This document shows, piece after piece, positions 1 through 8,138 of a stretch of 19,378 nt of DNA. The notes under the pieces were generated by a model. That model was not told where the DNA came from. It did not search any database and worked only from the letters and a program-made list of their open reading frames with translations. The translations under genes were made by a program, and so were the position numbers. Position 1 is the first letter of the stretch. Each line of letters starts with the position of its first letter. Source of the stretch: Pseudomonadota bacterium (lineage in GTDB: Bacteria > Desulfobacterota > JADFVX01). The stretch spans positions 1 through 19,378 of the forward strand of contig JADFVM010000015.1 of the NCBI GenBank assembly GCA_015222555.1, given 5' to 3'.

Positions 1-761
1 AATAAAAAACCCATCGCTGTTTTCCCTTTTTTAAGGGGGGCGACAACAACAGAAGTGTATTTATTGAGAAGTCCCATATCATATTGTTCAAGTTCTTTTA
101 TCTCCAGGGCTTTGACGCGCTGAAAGAGCTGACTGCTGTCCCCGCACCTTGCCTTGATAATTTGAGCCATCTTTTCTGCAACTCTACCATCAATATGTTT
201 GCTTGCTTTAATTTCGAGAGCATTTCTTTCTTTATTGAAAAACAAACAGAGCCCTGAATCTCCTGGGATTTCCTGTAAAAGGGCATCAAGGGTGAGGCGG
301 TAAAGTTTATCTAACTCCAGACAGGAAGCAATGGTTCTACTCACCTTGAAAAGCTTGAGCGATTGCCTGAGACCACGATTTTCTTTCACAAGCAGCCTCT
401 GCTCGAAGCAGCGATCTATACTGAGTAGTAGCTCATCCTCATTAACCGGTTTTCTCACATAGTCGAAGGCGCCGCTTTTAAGTGCTCTTATGGCAGAATC
501 CATTGTGCCATGACTGGTAACAAGGATGACCTCTATAAGCGCGTTATGCTGTTTGGTCCGTTCCAGCACATCCTGTCCATTAATGTCAGCCATAATCAGG
601 TCAGTGACGACGACATCAACATCACTGGATTTTACGATATCAATCGCTTCAGAACCTGAAGAAGCAACCATTACATCATATCCGCCATTTCTTATTATGT
701 CGGCATGAAGACTTCTGAAAAACTCATCATCGTCAACAACAAGGATGTTTCCCTTTGGCAT
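1..761 (-). CDS. Response regulator with GAF-like domain, C-terminus cut by window edge
   Basis: The minus frame from the ATG at 761-759 stays open to base 1, giving about 253 codons with no stop. The N-terminus is a CheY-like receiver: the acidic cluster is D10-D11-D12, the predicted phosphoacceptor is D54 in VVVTDLIM, the switch Thr is T82, and the invariant Lys is K104 in VRKP. After a helical linker (about 115-140), residues about 140 to the edge resemble a GAF sensor domain (KVSRTIASCLELDKL...). The output domain lies outside the window; in relatives of this layout it can be GGDEF, HD-GYP, a kinase, or nothing more. A Shine-Dalgarno AAAGGA sits 6 nt before the ATG. It lies 69 bp downstream of ilvN on the same strand and may be partly co-transcribed, although a palindrome in the gap hints at its own control. 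Receiver call is sure; GAF call moderate. Confidence 0.85.
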   Translation of the reverse strand, partial: MPKGNILVVDDDEFFRSLHADIIRNGGYDVMVASSGSEAIDIVKSSDVDVVVTDLIMADINGQDVLERTKQHNALIEVILVTSHGTMDSAIRALKSGAFDYVRKPVNEDELLLSIDRCFEQRLLVKENRGLRQSLKLFKVSRTIASCLELDKLYRLTLDALLQEIPGDSGLCLFFNKERNALEIKASKHIDGRVAEKMAQIIKARCGDSSQLFQRVKALEIKELEQYDMGLLNKYTSVVVAPLKKGKTAMGFL

Positions 762-781
762 AGCAATCCTTTATAGAACTT

Positions 782-799
782 TAGTATTTATACATACTA
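782..799. promoter_or_regulatory. Perfect inverted repeat upstream of the response regulator
   Basis: TAGTAT, a 6-nt spacer, then ATACTA forms a perfect dyad in the 69-bp gap between ilvN and the response regulator, about 20 bp before the start codon. On the minus strand it overlaps a TATAAA-like box. It could be an operator or simply an AT-rich promoter element; no regulator can be named. Confidence 0.3.
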
Positions 800-830
800 T
801 CTAAACTGCAAAATCAGATTATCGTCATGC

Positions 831-1319
831 CTATTTTGCCGTTTTTGAGCCTCTACCCATAGCGACCTTTCCTGTCCTAACAAGCTCTTTAATACCCATG
901 GGTCTCAACATTTCAATGATTGCCGCCACTTTGTTCTCATCACCGGTAATTTCTACAGTATATGATTTTTGTGTCACATCAACAACCCTGGCCCTGAAGA
1001 TATCAACAATCCTTAAAATTTCGGCGCGAGTTTCCGCTTCTGCAGTCACTTTAATAAGAGCCAACTCTCTTTCCAGAGAATCAATTTCCTGATGGTCTAT
1101 AACTTTTATGACGTTAATCAGCTTATGGAGCTGTTTTTTTATCTGCTCCACAATCTGTTCGTTGCCACTAGTAACAATGGTCATCCTCGATGTTTCTGGA
1201 TCAATCGTTTCAGCCACACAAAGACTTTCTATATTAAAGCCCCTTCCACTGAAAAGTCCGGAAACCCGGCTTAATACTCCAAACTCATTTTCAACTAATA
1301 CAGATATTGTATGGCGCAT
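831..1319 (-). CDS. ilvN: Acetolactate synthase, small (regulatory) subunit
   Basis: This is the regulatory subunit of acetohydroxyacid synthase, the first common enzyme of valine, leucine and isoleucine synthesis; it activates the catalytic subunit and carries valine feedback. At 162 aa it is standard length for the IlvH/IlvN group. Residues 3-77 form an ACT domain (SVLVENEFGVLSRVSGLFS, then GFNIESL). Residues N11, G14 and N29 match the positions known in E. coli IlvH to govern valine inhibition, so feedback control is probably intact. Residues about 83-158 are the C-terminal ALS small-subunit domain. The gene starts 8 nt after ilvB, and its ribosome-binding site (AGGAGA) overlaps the ilvB stop codon, which suggests translational coupling and balanced subunit output. 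Confidence 0.97.
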   Translation of the reverse strand: MRHTISVLVENEFGVLSRVSGLFSGRGFNIESLCVAETIDPETSRMTIVTSGNEQIVEQIKKQLHKLINVIKVIDHQEIDSLERELALIKVTAEAETRAEILRIVDIFRARVVDVTQKSYTVEITGDENKVAAIIEMLRPMGIKELVRTGKVAMGRGSKTAK

Positions 1320-1327
1320 AGTATCTC

Positions 1328-3016
1328 CTAAACTAAAAGCATTTCACTGATGGGCGCACCGGCAGGCACCATGGGATAAACATCTTCTTCCTTGGCAACG
1401 ACGAATTCCATAATAACAGGGCCATCAGTAGCGAAACCCTTTTTGATGACCGCTTCAACCTCTTCCACTTTTGTAGCTCTGAAGCCCTTTGCTCCGTATG
1501 CCTCTGCAAGCTTGACATAATCTGGCTGAACCTGCATACAGGTATAGGAATATTTCTTATCATAAAAAAGTTCCTGCCATTGCCGCACCATACCCAAAAA
1601 GTGGTTGTTTAAAATGGCAATCTTTACAGGCAATCGGTACTGCATGACGGTAGCCAGTTCCTGAATATTCATCTGAATGCTGCCATCACCGGCAATATCA
1701 ATAACCAGTCTGTCCGGAAATGCCGCCTGAGCGCCCATTGCAGCGGGAAAGCCATAACCCATGGTGCCTAAGCCCCCGGAGGTCAGGAAGGTCCTTGGCT
1801 TCATAAATTTATAATATTGAGCTGTCCACATCTGGTTTTGACCGACTTCTGTTGAAATGATAGCATCTTCTCCCGCCAACTCTGATATCTTTTCAACAAC
1901 ATATTGAGGATTGATAATGTTCTTTTTCTTCTTGTATGCCAGAGGATAGGTCGCCTTCCATTCATGGATCTGTTTATTCCACGGTTGAAGAGACTTTTTA
2001 TAGGCCTCGATGTCCTCTTCCACGATAGTCTTGATTATGTTGCCAAGAACATCTTTCACATCACCGACGATGGGCACATCGACTTTAACATTTTTACTGA
2101 TCGACGTGGGATCGATATCAATATGGATTATCTTTGCGTTGGGCGCAAACTTTTCCAGATTACCCGTTACTCTGTCATCAAAGCGGGCCCCTATTGCGAT
2201 AAGCAGATCACATTCAGTGACGGCCATATTTGCCCTGTAGGTGCCGTGCATGCCCAGCATGCCCATTGACAGGGGATCGTCTTCCGGAAAGGCCCCCAGG
2301 CCCATGAGTGTCGTCGTTGTGGGAATAGTCAATAATCTTGAAAATTCCGTCAATTCCAGAGCCGCTTCGGACAGAATGGTTCCTCCGCCGACATAGGCAA
2401 CGGGCTGCCTTGACTTCAGGATCAATTTTACGGCCTTGACGATCTGGCCAGGATGTCCTTTGTATGTGGGATTATAGCTGCGCATTTTAACTTCATCAGG
2501 GTAATGAAAGGTTGTTGCGGCGCGAAGTACGTCCTTCGGTATGTCGACAAGGACAGGTCCCGGTCTTCCCGTCGTGGCGAGGTAGAAGGCCTCTTTAATT
2601 ATTCTCGCCAGATCAGCAACATCCTTAACTAAATAGTTATGCTTTGTGCATGGTCGGGTAATTCCAACAATATCGGCTTCCTGAAAGGCGTCGTTACCGA
2701 TTAAAGCCGACGGAACCTGCCCCGAAAAAACAACAATGGGAATAGAATCCATATAAGCCGTTGCAATGCCGGTAACCGTGTTTGTCGCACCGGGCCCCGA
2801 AGTTACGAGACAGACCCCCGGCCTTCCAGTTGCCCTGGCATACCCGTCGGCGGCGTGAACAGCCGCCTGTTCATGTCTAACCAGTATATGTTTGATAGGA
2901 AAATTAAAGAGTTCATCATACACATCCAATACAGCCCCACCCGGATAACCAAAAATAATATCCGCGCCTTCAAGCCTGAGTGACTCAAGCAGTATTTGGG
3001 CTCCAGTTTTTTTCAC
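1328..3016 (-). CDS. ilvB: Acetolactate synthase, large (catalytic) subunit
   Basis: Thiamine-diphosphate and FAD dependent catalytic subunit that condenses two pyruvates to acetolactate, or pyruvate plus 2-ketobutyrate to acetohydroxybutyrate. It is 562 aa, full length. The catalytic Glu is E49 in HEQAAVHAADGYARATG. The ThDP/metal motif begins at GDGS (443-446) and ends at NN (470-471). The central domain (about 190-330) is the FAD-binding region, and W480 lies in the MVRQWQE segment known from herbicide-binding studies. The start is GTG at 3016, with GGAGG 5 nt upstream; an ATG at 3020 is out of frame and too close to that site. No leader peptide rich in Leu/Val/Ile or attenuator is visible in the 63 bp before it. 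It forms a tight operon with ilvN. Confidence 0.97.
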   Translation of the reverse strand: MKKTGAQILLESLRLEGADIIFGYPGGAVLDVYDELFNFPIKHILVRHEQAAVHAADGYARATGRPGVCLVTSGPGATNTVTGIATAYMDSIPIVVFSGQVPSALIGNDAFQEADIVGITRPCTKHNYLVKDVADLARIIKEAFYLATTGRPGPVLVDIPKDVLRAATTFHYPDEVKMRSYNPTYKGHPGQIVKAVKLILKSRQPVAYVGGGTILSEAALELTEFSRLLTIPTTTTLMGLGAFPEDDPLSMGMLGMHGTYRANMAVTECDLLIAIGARFDDRVTGNLEKFAPNAKIIHIDIDPTSISKNVKVDVPIVGDVKDVLGNIIKTIVEEDIEAYKKSLQPWNKQIHEWKATYPLAYKKKKNIINPQYVVEKISELAGEDAIISTEVGQNQMWTAQYYKFMKPRTFLTSGGLGTMGYGFPAAMGAQAAFPDRLVIDIAGDGSIQMNIQELATVMQYRLPVKIAILNNHFLGMVRQWQELFYDKKYSYTCMQVQPDYVKLAEAYGAKGFRATKVEEVEAVIKKGFATDGPVIMEFVVAKEEDVYPMVPAGAPISEMLLV

Positions 3017-3079
3017 TCATACCTCCACTTCTTTAAACATTTACAAATGATAAAACTTAACATGTCAGCTGAATCGCTG

Positions 3080-3883
3080 TCAATATTTCAAAAATATGAA
3101 AGATGAAAATAAGGACATAACTATGATTGATGCAACATCGCCCCCGTTGAAACTCAACAGTTTTAAATTTCCCCGTTTAGAGCACTGCCCGACACCTCTT
3201 GATAGCATGGCATAAACGATGTTATCCGTTCGAATAAGCAGGTTTACAAAGAGTGGTCCTATTATGGAAATCATATTTTTTGCTCTTCTACCAATAGGAC
3301 CCTGACTGAAATCAACACCCCTCACTTTCTGAGCGTTCAGGATTTTTATCGCCTCCCCTTTCAATATGGGTATAAAACGAATAACAAGAGAGATCATAAG
3401 GGCCACCTCTTCGGGGTTGACTCCAATCTTTTTCAAAGGTGTAAGCATTCTCTCAACTCCCTGCCTAAACTCGGCCGGCGAGGTCGTCAAGGTAAAGGAA
3501 TTGGCTATCATAATAACCATAAAAAGCTGAACAAACACAACAATTCCAGAATTCAACCCCTGATAAGTCATATTGACGCCTAATACTGGAAAGGGATAAA
3601 TTGAGTCACCTGCCGTAAAAAAAAGATGAAAGATCGCTGTAAAGGTAAATAACCAGAAAAAGATCTTTACCCCCCTAAGGACAAAGGAGAATGTAAATCG
3701 TGAGAGCTTGAGCGTCAAAAAGACGAGTAAACAGAGCATGAAAAGGGCAAAAAGCTTATCTGTTCGGAATATAGTTACTATGTATAGTATAAGGAGAAAT
3801 ATTTTTGTGCGTGGATCCAGGCGATGGACAAATGAATTGCCTGGCATATATTGCCCCAGGGTAATATCCTGAATCAACTTCAT
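3080..3883 (-). CDS. Energy-coupling factor (ECF) transporter transmembrane T component
   Basis: Membrane scaffold of an ECF-type vitamin or metal-ion importer (EcfT/CbiQ family, 267 aa). It couples the ATPase pair to a substrate-binding S subunit. Hydrophobic segments fall at about 26-39, 42-60, 70-92, 110-132, 160-174 and 205-218. The two diagnostic short Arg motifs on the coupling helices are present as AQKVRG (184-189) and AMLSRG (225-230). The N-terminal part, with RLDPRTK at 21-27, is typical of the family. No ECF ATPase or S component is found in this window, so the substrate cannot be assigned; the T unit may serve a shared (group II) system with its partners elsewhere. It lies between asd and ilvB with gaps of 89 and 63 bp. 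The ribosome-binding site is weak (GAGAG directly before the ATG). Confidence 0.88.
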   Translation of the reverse strand: MKLIQDITLGQYMPGNSFVHRLDPRTKIFLLILYIVTIFRTDKLFALFMLCLLVFLTLKLSRFTFSFVLRGVKIFFWLFTFTAIFHLFFTAGDSIYPFPVLGVNMTYQGLNSGIVVFVQLFMVIMIANSFTLTTSPAEFRQGVERMLTPLKKIGVNPEEVALMISLVIRFIPILKGEAIKILNAQKVRGVDFSQGPIGRRAKNMISIIGPLFVNLLIRTDNIVYAMLSRGVGQCSKRGNLKLLSFNGGDVASIIVMSLFSSFIFLKY

Positions 3884-3972
3884 CTCTCAGGCATTTACGT
3901 TATTTTTCTTTAAATACATAGTATTACTAAACTATATCAAACTAACACATTGCAAATATTAGAGACAAATCC

Positions 3973-4995
3973 CTACCAATGCTCTTTAATTAACGTCTCA
4001 GCAATCTGGACCGCATTGAGCGCTGCGCCTTTTCTCACATTGTCGGCAACGACCCAAAGATTTAATCCTTTGTCAATCGATTCATCTTCCCGGATACGGC
4101 CCACCATAACAGCATCACGACCTGCGCTTTCTATGGCAAGGGGATAAAAAAGCGCCTTTGTATCATCGACGACCTGAACACCAGGGGCATTGGATAACAG
4201 TTTTTTTACCTCATCTGCAGTAATTTTATCTTCAGTTTCAATGTTTATAGATTCAGAGTGCCCAAAAAAGACAGGGACCCTGACCGTTGTGGCAGTAACT
4301 TTAATGGAGTCATCGCCGAATATTTTTCTTGTTTCATTCACCATTTTCATCTCTTCCTTTGTATATCCATTTTCAAGGAAGGAATCAATTTGCGGCAGAC
4401 AGTTAAAAGCGATCTGATAAGGAAAGGCGTTACAATCTACGGCCTGCTGGTTCAGAATGGCCACAGTTTGATCATGCAACTCATCGATGGCGTCCTTCCC
4501 CGCACCTGAAACAGCCTGATAGGTGGACACGATGATTCTTTTGATGCCAACTTCATCATAAATCGGCTTTAGAGCTACGACCATCTGTATAGTCGAACAG
4601 TTAGGGTTTGCAATTATGCCTTTGTTTTTAAACCGGGCAATCTCTTCTGGATTCACCTCGGGTACGACGAGGGGAATGTCCGGATCCATCCTGAAGTGGC
4701 TTGTATTGTCTATAACAACAGCGCCGGCATCGACGGCCATTGGTGCATACTTGGCGCTAACAGAACCGCCGGGTGAAAAGAGTCCTATATCGATATCTTT
4801 AAATGAATCTTCGCATAAAATTTCGACGTCGTAATTCTGCCCTTTAAACTCCATAGACGTGCCGGCAGAACGTTCCGAGGCCAGAAGTCTCAGGTTCCCT
4901 ACGGGAAAGCTCCTCTCTTCAAGAATGGAGACGATTTCCTGTCCCACTAATCCCGTGGCGCCAACGACTGCCACATTAAATTTATCGCTACTCAA
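3973..4995 (-). CDS. asd: Aspartate-semialdehyde dehydrogenase
   Basis: Reduces aspartyl-4-phosphate to aspartate semialdehyde with NADPH, the branch point to lysine, diaminopimelate, threonine, methionine and isoleucine. At 340 aa it is of the usual size. The nucleotide-binding loop GATGLVG is at 12-18; the catalytic cysteine is C133 in NPNCST; AVSGAG follows at 161-166; and the C-terminal half is the dimerisation/catalytic domain, with GHSESIN near the substrate site. The start is TTG at 4995: an in-frame TAG lies seven codons upstream and no ATG lies between, while GAGAGG is about 10 nt upstream. It sits 64 bp after mazG on the same strand. It supplies precursor for isoleucine, in keeping with ilvBN nearby. 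Confidence 0.96.
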   Translation of the reverse strand: MSSDKFNVAVVGATGLVGQEIVSILEERSFPVGNLRLLASERSAGTSMEFKGQNYDVEILCEDSFKDIDIGLFSPGGSVSAKYAPMAVDAGAVVIDNTSHFRMDPDIPLVVPEVNPEEIARFKNKGIIANPNCSTIQMVVALKPIYDEVGIKRIIVSTYQAVSGAGKDAIDELHDQTVAILNQQAVDCNAFPYQIAFNCLPQIDSFLENGYTKEEMKMVNETRKIFGDDSIKVTATTVRVPVFFGHSESINIETEDKITADEVKKLLSNAPGVQVVDDTKALFYPLAIESAGRDAVMVGRIREDESIDKGLNLWVVADNVRKGAALNAVQIAETLIKEHW

Positions 4996-5059
4996 TTGAC
5001 TAATTCCTCTCTAAATTTGATTTCTGAGAATACCCTATCAGGCCAATAATATCAATTGT

Positions 5060-5878
5060 CTATTGGGCTTTTCCTTCCTTTTCTATTTTTTCAAAGGCCT
5101 TCGCTTCAATCCATAGTTTTTCCATCTCATCAAACCCTGCATCCCGAATATCGACTTCCTGTTTTTTGAGGCCTTCTTCTATATGGGTAAACCGGTTAAT
5201 AAACTTCGAAATTGTCTTTTTTAATGCTTCCTCGGGATTAACTTCCAGGAATCTTCCGATGTTGACGAGGGCGAAAATGACATCGCCCAGCTCATCTTCC
5301 ATATTGATCCTGTCTTTTTCCCGCACCGCTTCTTCAAACTCAGTTAATTCTTCTTCCAGCTTATTAAAAACCTGTTCTATAGACGTCCAGTCAAAGCCGA
5401 CACGGGATGCCTTTTCCGTAATGCGATGGGCTCTCAAGAGTGCCGGCATCTGCTTGGGAACGCCTTCCAGCACAGAAGAAGAGGCCTTTTCCTTTCTCTC
5501 ATCGATCTTGATAGACTCCCATTTTTTAAGCACTTCCTCAGCCGTTTCTTTCGTTTCACCGGCAAAGACATGTGGATGACGCCTCACCAGTTTATCGGAG
5601 ATGCCTTGAATGACGTTATCCATATTGAATTCGCCCGCCTCTTCGGCCAGCTGAGCGAGAAACACAACCTGTAGAAGGAGATCGCCCAGCTCTTCCTTGA
5701 TATCATTCACATTGCCGCTGTCAATAGCCTCAATGACCTCATAGGCCTCTTCAATGACAAAAGGCTTGAGAGTCTCCTTGCTTTGCTCCCTGTCCCAGGG
5801 GCAGCCTCCCGGGCCTCTCAGGGCCTTCATTATATTCAGCAATCCCTGGAAACCTGTATATGGATTTTCTTTTTGCAT
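5060..5878 (-). CDS. mazG: Nucleoside triphosphate pyrophosphohydrolase MazG
   Basis: House-cleaning all-alpha NTP pyrophosphatase that hydrolyses (d)NTPs to NMP and PPi. In E. coli it is also linked to ppGpp levels and starvation survival. At 272 aa it has the two-domain layout of the E. coli enzyme (263 aa). The N-terminal domain shows CPWD at 26-29, EEAYE at 43-47 and EELGD at 62-66. The second domain repeats the metal-binding pattern with EEELTEFEE (175-183) and EDELGD (194-199). The start is the ATG at 5878; a TAA lies in frame just three codons upstream. The nearest ribosome-binding-like AGAAAGG is 12 nt away, which is long. It is the first gene of the minus-strand run and is divergent from trpB. 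Confidence 0.95.
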   Translation of the reverse strand: MQKENPYTGFQGLLNIMKALRGPGGCPWDREQSKETLKPFVIEEAYEVIEAIDSGNVNDIKEELGDLLLQVVFLAQLAEEAGEFNMDNVIQGISDKLVRRHPHVFAGETKETAEEVLKKWESIKIDERKEKASSSVLEGVPKQMPALLRAHRITEKASRVGFDWTSIEQVFNKLEEELTEFEEAVREKDRINMEDELGDVIFALVNIGRFLEVNPEEALKKTISKFINRFTHIEEGLKKQEVDIRDAGFDEMEKLWIEAKAFEKIEKEGKAQ

Positions 5879-6006
5879 ATTGGATTAAAACCTTTCTCCA
5901 GAATTATTTTTTTGTGACATCGCTCTGACCTGCTTCTTCCCCTTTAATACGACTTAAAAGACCCCTTACTTTAAAGGATTACGCCCTGCATTACAAGACA
6001 AATTGC

Positions 6007-6036
6007 TTGAGTTTACGGAGCTTAATGTGCTATCTT
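6007..6036 (+). promoter_or_regulatory. Weak candidate promoter for trpBA
   Basis: TTGAGT and TATCTT are spaced 18 bp apart in the 181-bp mazG/trpB divergent region, about 24 bp before the proposed trpB start. The match to the sigma-70 consensus is only 4/6 in each box. No Trp-codon leader peptide, antiterminator or clear operator is visible, so any tryptophan control must act otherwise. Confidence 0.25.
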
Positions 6037-6059
6037 GATCAATTTTCATGGAGGTTAAA

Positions 6060-7247
6060 TTGATACCGGATCGTAAAGGACATTTTGGCATTTATGGCGG
6101 GAAATTCGTTCCCGAGACCCTCATGGCGCCTCTTGAGGAGCTTGAAAAAGCCTATCGAGCAACAAAGCGTGACAAGGATTTCAGGGATGTTTTAAACAAC
6201 TACCTCGCTAATTATGTGGGGAGGCCCACATCTTTATATTACGCCGAAAAGATCACAAAAGCACTGGGCGGAGCAAAAATCTATCTTAAAAGAGAAGACC
6301 TCTGCCATACCGGTGCCCATAAGATCAACAATGCTTTAAGCCAGGCTCTTTTGGCCAGGAAGATGGGGAAAAACCGGGTCATAGCGGAAACCGGCGCAGG
6401 TCAACACGGTGTCGCCACAGCCACATCCGCCGCTTTTTTAGGTCTTCAATGTGACGTCTATATGGGAACAGAGGATATGCAGCGACAGGCCCTCAACGTC
6501 TTCAGAATGAAGCTTCTTGGAGCTACGGTGATCGGCGTTGATAATGGCAGCAAAACACTGAAAGACGCCATCAACGAGGCGATCAGAGACTGGGTCACCA
6601 ATATTCGAGATACTAACTATATCATGGGGACCGTCTTCGGCCCTCATCCCTACCCTATGATGGTAAGAGATTATCAGTCTGTCATAGGAAAAGAAGCAAA
6701 AAGGCAGATAATGAAAGCTGAAGGTCGCCTGCCCGACCTGCTCATCGCCTGTGTCGGTGGAGGTAGCAATGCCATGGGCCTCTTTTACCCCTTTCTGAAA
6801 GATAGCGGTGTAAAAATGCTTGGTGTGGAGGCGGGCGGTGAAGGCATAAAAAGTGGAAAGCATGCAGCCCGCTTTGCAGGAGGTTCTGTCGGAATCCTGC
6901 AAGGGACAAAAAGTTATCTCCTACAGGATGAATATGGGCAGGTTCTGGAAACACATTCTGTATCGGCCGGCCTCGATTATGCCAGTGTCGGGCCGGAGCA
7001 TTGTTTCTATAGAGATGCCAAACGGATAGAATACAGCTATGCAACCAACAAAGAAGCCCTCGATGCCTTTCAACTGTTAAGCAGAGAAGAGGGTATTATC
7101 CCTGCCCTTGAGAGCGCTCATGCCATTGCACAGGTCATCAAGACAGCCCCGAAAATGAAAAAAGATGAAGTCATTATTGTAAACCTTTCCGGTCGTGGTG
7201 ATAAAGACGTCAACCATGTTGCAAACATACTGGGGGTCGAATTTTGA
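6060..7247 (+). CDS. trpB: Tryptophan synthase beta subunit
   Basis: PLP enzyme that joins indole (channelled from TrpA) to serine to make tryptophan. I place the start at TTG 6060 rather than the in-frame ATG at 6048. A perfect GGAGG (6050-6054) lies 5 nt before the TTG, and translation then begins (M)IPDRKGHFGIYGGKFVPETL, the usual N-terminus. The longer reading would place the ribosome-binding site inside the gene. Length is then 395 aa, close to E. coli (397). The PLP lysine is K88 in HTGAHKINN, the catalytic Glu is E110 in ETGAGQHG, and the phosphate-binding loop GGGSNA follows. It overlaps trpA by 4 nt (TTGA), so the two subunits are translationally coupled. The rest of the trp pathway is not in the window. 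Confidence 0.97.
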   Translation: MIPDRKGHFGIYGGKFVPETLMAPLEELEKAYRATKRDKDFRDVLNNYLANYVGRPTSLYYAEKITKALGGAKIYLKREDLCHTGAHKINNALSQALLARKMGKNRVIAETGAGQHGVATATSAAFLGLQCDVYMGTEDMQRQALNVFRMKLLGATVIGVDNGSKTLKDAINEAIRDWVTNIRDTNYIMGTVFGPHPYPMMVRDYQSVIGKEAKRQIMKAEGRLPDLLIACVGGGSNAMGLFYPFLKDSGVKMLGVEAGGEGIKSGKHAARFAGGSVGILQGTKSYLLQDEYGQVLETHSVSAGLDYASVGPEHCFYRDAKRIEYSYATNKEALDAFQLLSREEGIIPALESAHAIAQVIKTAPKMKKDEVIIVNLSGRGDKDVNHVANILGVEF

Positions 7248-8044
7248 ACAGAATTGACGAGAGATTTAAAAAATTAGAGTCAAAAGACGAAAAGGCTCTC
7301 ATTACCTATATCATGGCCGGAGATCCCTCCTTAAAAGTTACGGAAGATCTCATTTATGCAGTTGAAGAAGCCGGTGCTGACATTATCGAACTGGGTATTC
7401 CCTTTTCCGACCCCCTCGCCGATGGGCCCGTTATCCAGAGGGCTTCCGAGAGAGCCCTTGCATCGGGAACAACGGTAGAGAAAGTTTTTGATATGGTCCA
7501 ACAGGTGAGAAAAGATTCTCAGCTTCCCATTGTCATTATGACTTATTACAACATCATATTTAAATATGGGGAGCTCCGTTTTTTACAGGACGCAGAAAAA
7601 TGTGGAGTCGATGGACTAATCATTCCCGATCTGCCGCCGGACGAAGGTGAATACATCACACAGGCGGCCCAAAAACATAACATTGACCTTACCTTCCTGC
7701 TGTCACCGACGAGCAGTGATAAAAGGATATCTCTCATATCGAAAAAGTCGAGAGGCTTCATTTATTATGTTTCCCTCACAGGCGTCACCGGGATTCGAAC
7801 CAAGTTGAGTGAGTCCATCGCGCCAATGATTAATAAGATAAAGACTGTAACGAACAAACCGGTTGCTGTGGGCTTTGGCATTTCAAACACTGAACAGGCA
7901 GGCCAGGTCTCTACCTATGCAGATGGTGTCGTCATCGGAAGCGCCATTGTTAAGCTAATTGAAGAAAGTAGCTCTGCAGGTGAAAGAATTACAGCAGTGA
8001 AGAAGCTGGTGAATGACTTAAAAATGGGTATCTGCCGGCAATAA
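7244..8044 (+). CDS. trpA: Tryptophan synthase alpha subunit
   Basis: TIM-barrel lyase that splits indole-3-glycerol phosphate into indole and glyceraldehyde 3-phosphate; indole passes through the tunnel to TrpB. It has 266 aa, the normal size. The catalytic residues E49 and D60 fall at exactly the E. coli positions, in ADIIELGIPFSDPLADGPVIQ. The flexible loop is GVTGIRTK, and the phosphate-binding part includes VGFGIS and DGVVIGSAI near the C-terminus. The start is TTG at 7244, which shares bases with the trpB stop (TGA 7245-7247); a G-rich run just upstream can serve as ribosome-binding site. A separate promoter for the following regulator lies just downstream, so trpBA may end as its own unit or read through. 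Confidence 0.97.
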   Translation: MNRIDERFKKLESKDEKALITYIMAGDPSLKVTEDLIYAVEEAGADIIELGIPFSDPLADGPVIQRASERALASGTTVEKVFDMVQQVRKDSQLPIVIMTYYNIIFKYGELRFLQDAEKCGVDGLIIPDLPPDEGEYITQAAQKHNIDLTFLLSPTSSDKRISLISKKSRGFIYYVSLTGVTGIRTKLSESIAPMINKIKTVTNKPVAVGFGISNTEQAGQVSTYADGVVIGSAIVKLIEESSSAGERITAVKKLVNDLKMGICRQ

Positions 8045-8071
8045 ACAGGAGTCATCTGACGATTTATCTCC

Positions 8072-8100
8072 TTGACATTGCATATACCATCTGATATCAA
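8072..8100 (+). promoter_or_regulatory. Sigma-70 promoter for the cNMP-binding regulator
   Basis: A perfect -35 TTGACA (8072-8077) is followed after 17 bp by TATCAA (8095-8100), which is preceded by TG at 8092-8093 as in an extended -10. Transcription would start about 30 bp before the regulator's ATG. It could drive the regulator, phosphodiesterase and accD separately from trpBA. Confidence 0.55.
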
Positions 8101-8138
8101 AAGAACATTAATAGTATCAATATTTTGGAGGTTTTTAT

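Noticed and set aside
37..49. TTAAGGGGGG run near the left edge as another hairpin repeat copy
   Set aside because: It lies within the response-regulator reading frame and has no matching C-run arm of proper length.
3018..3020. ATG four bases before the ilvB GTG
   Set aside because: Out of frame, and only 1 nt from GGAGG; its frame stops after 11 codons without Leu, Val or Ile, so it is not an attenuator peptide.
5166..5579. 137-codon plus-strand frame inside mazG
   Set aside because: Antisense to mazG, Ser-rich low-complexity translation typical of shadows.
5879..6059. Trp leader peptide or attenuator before trpB
   Set aside because: No short frame with tandem Trp codons and no terminator/antiterminator pair could be seen.
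6438..6902. 154-codon open frame on the minus strand inside trpB
   Set aside because: Lies antisense to a certain gene; no family motif and a composition expected of a shadow frame.
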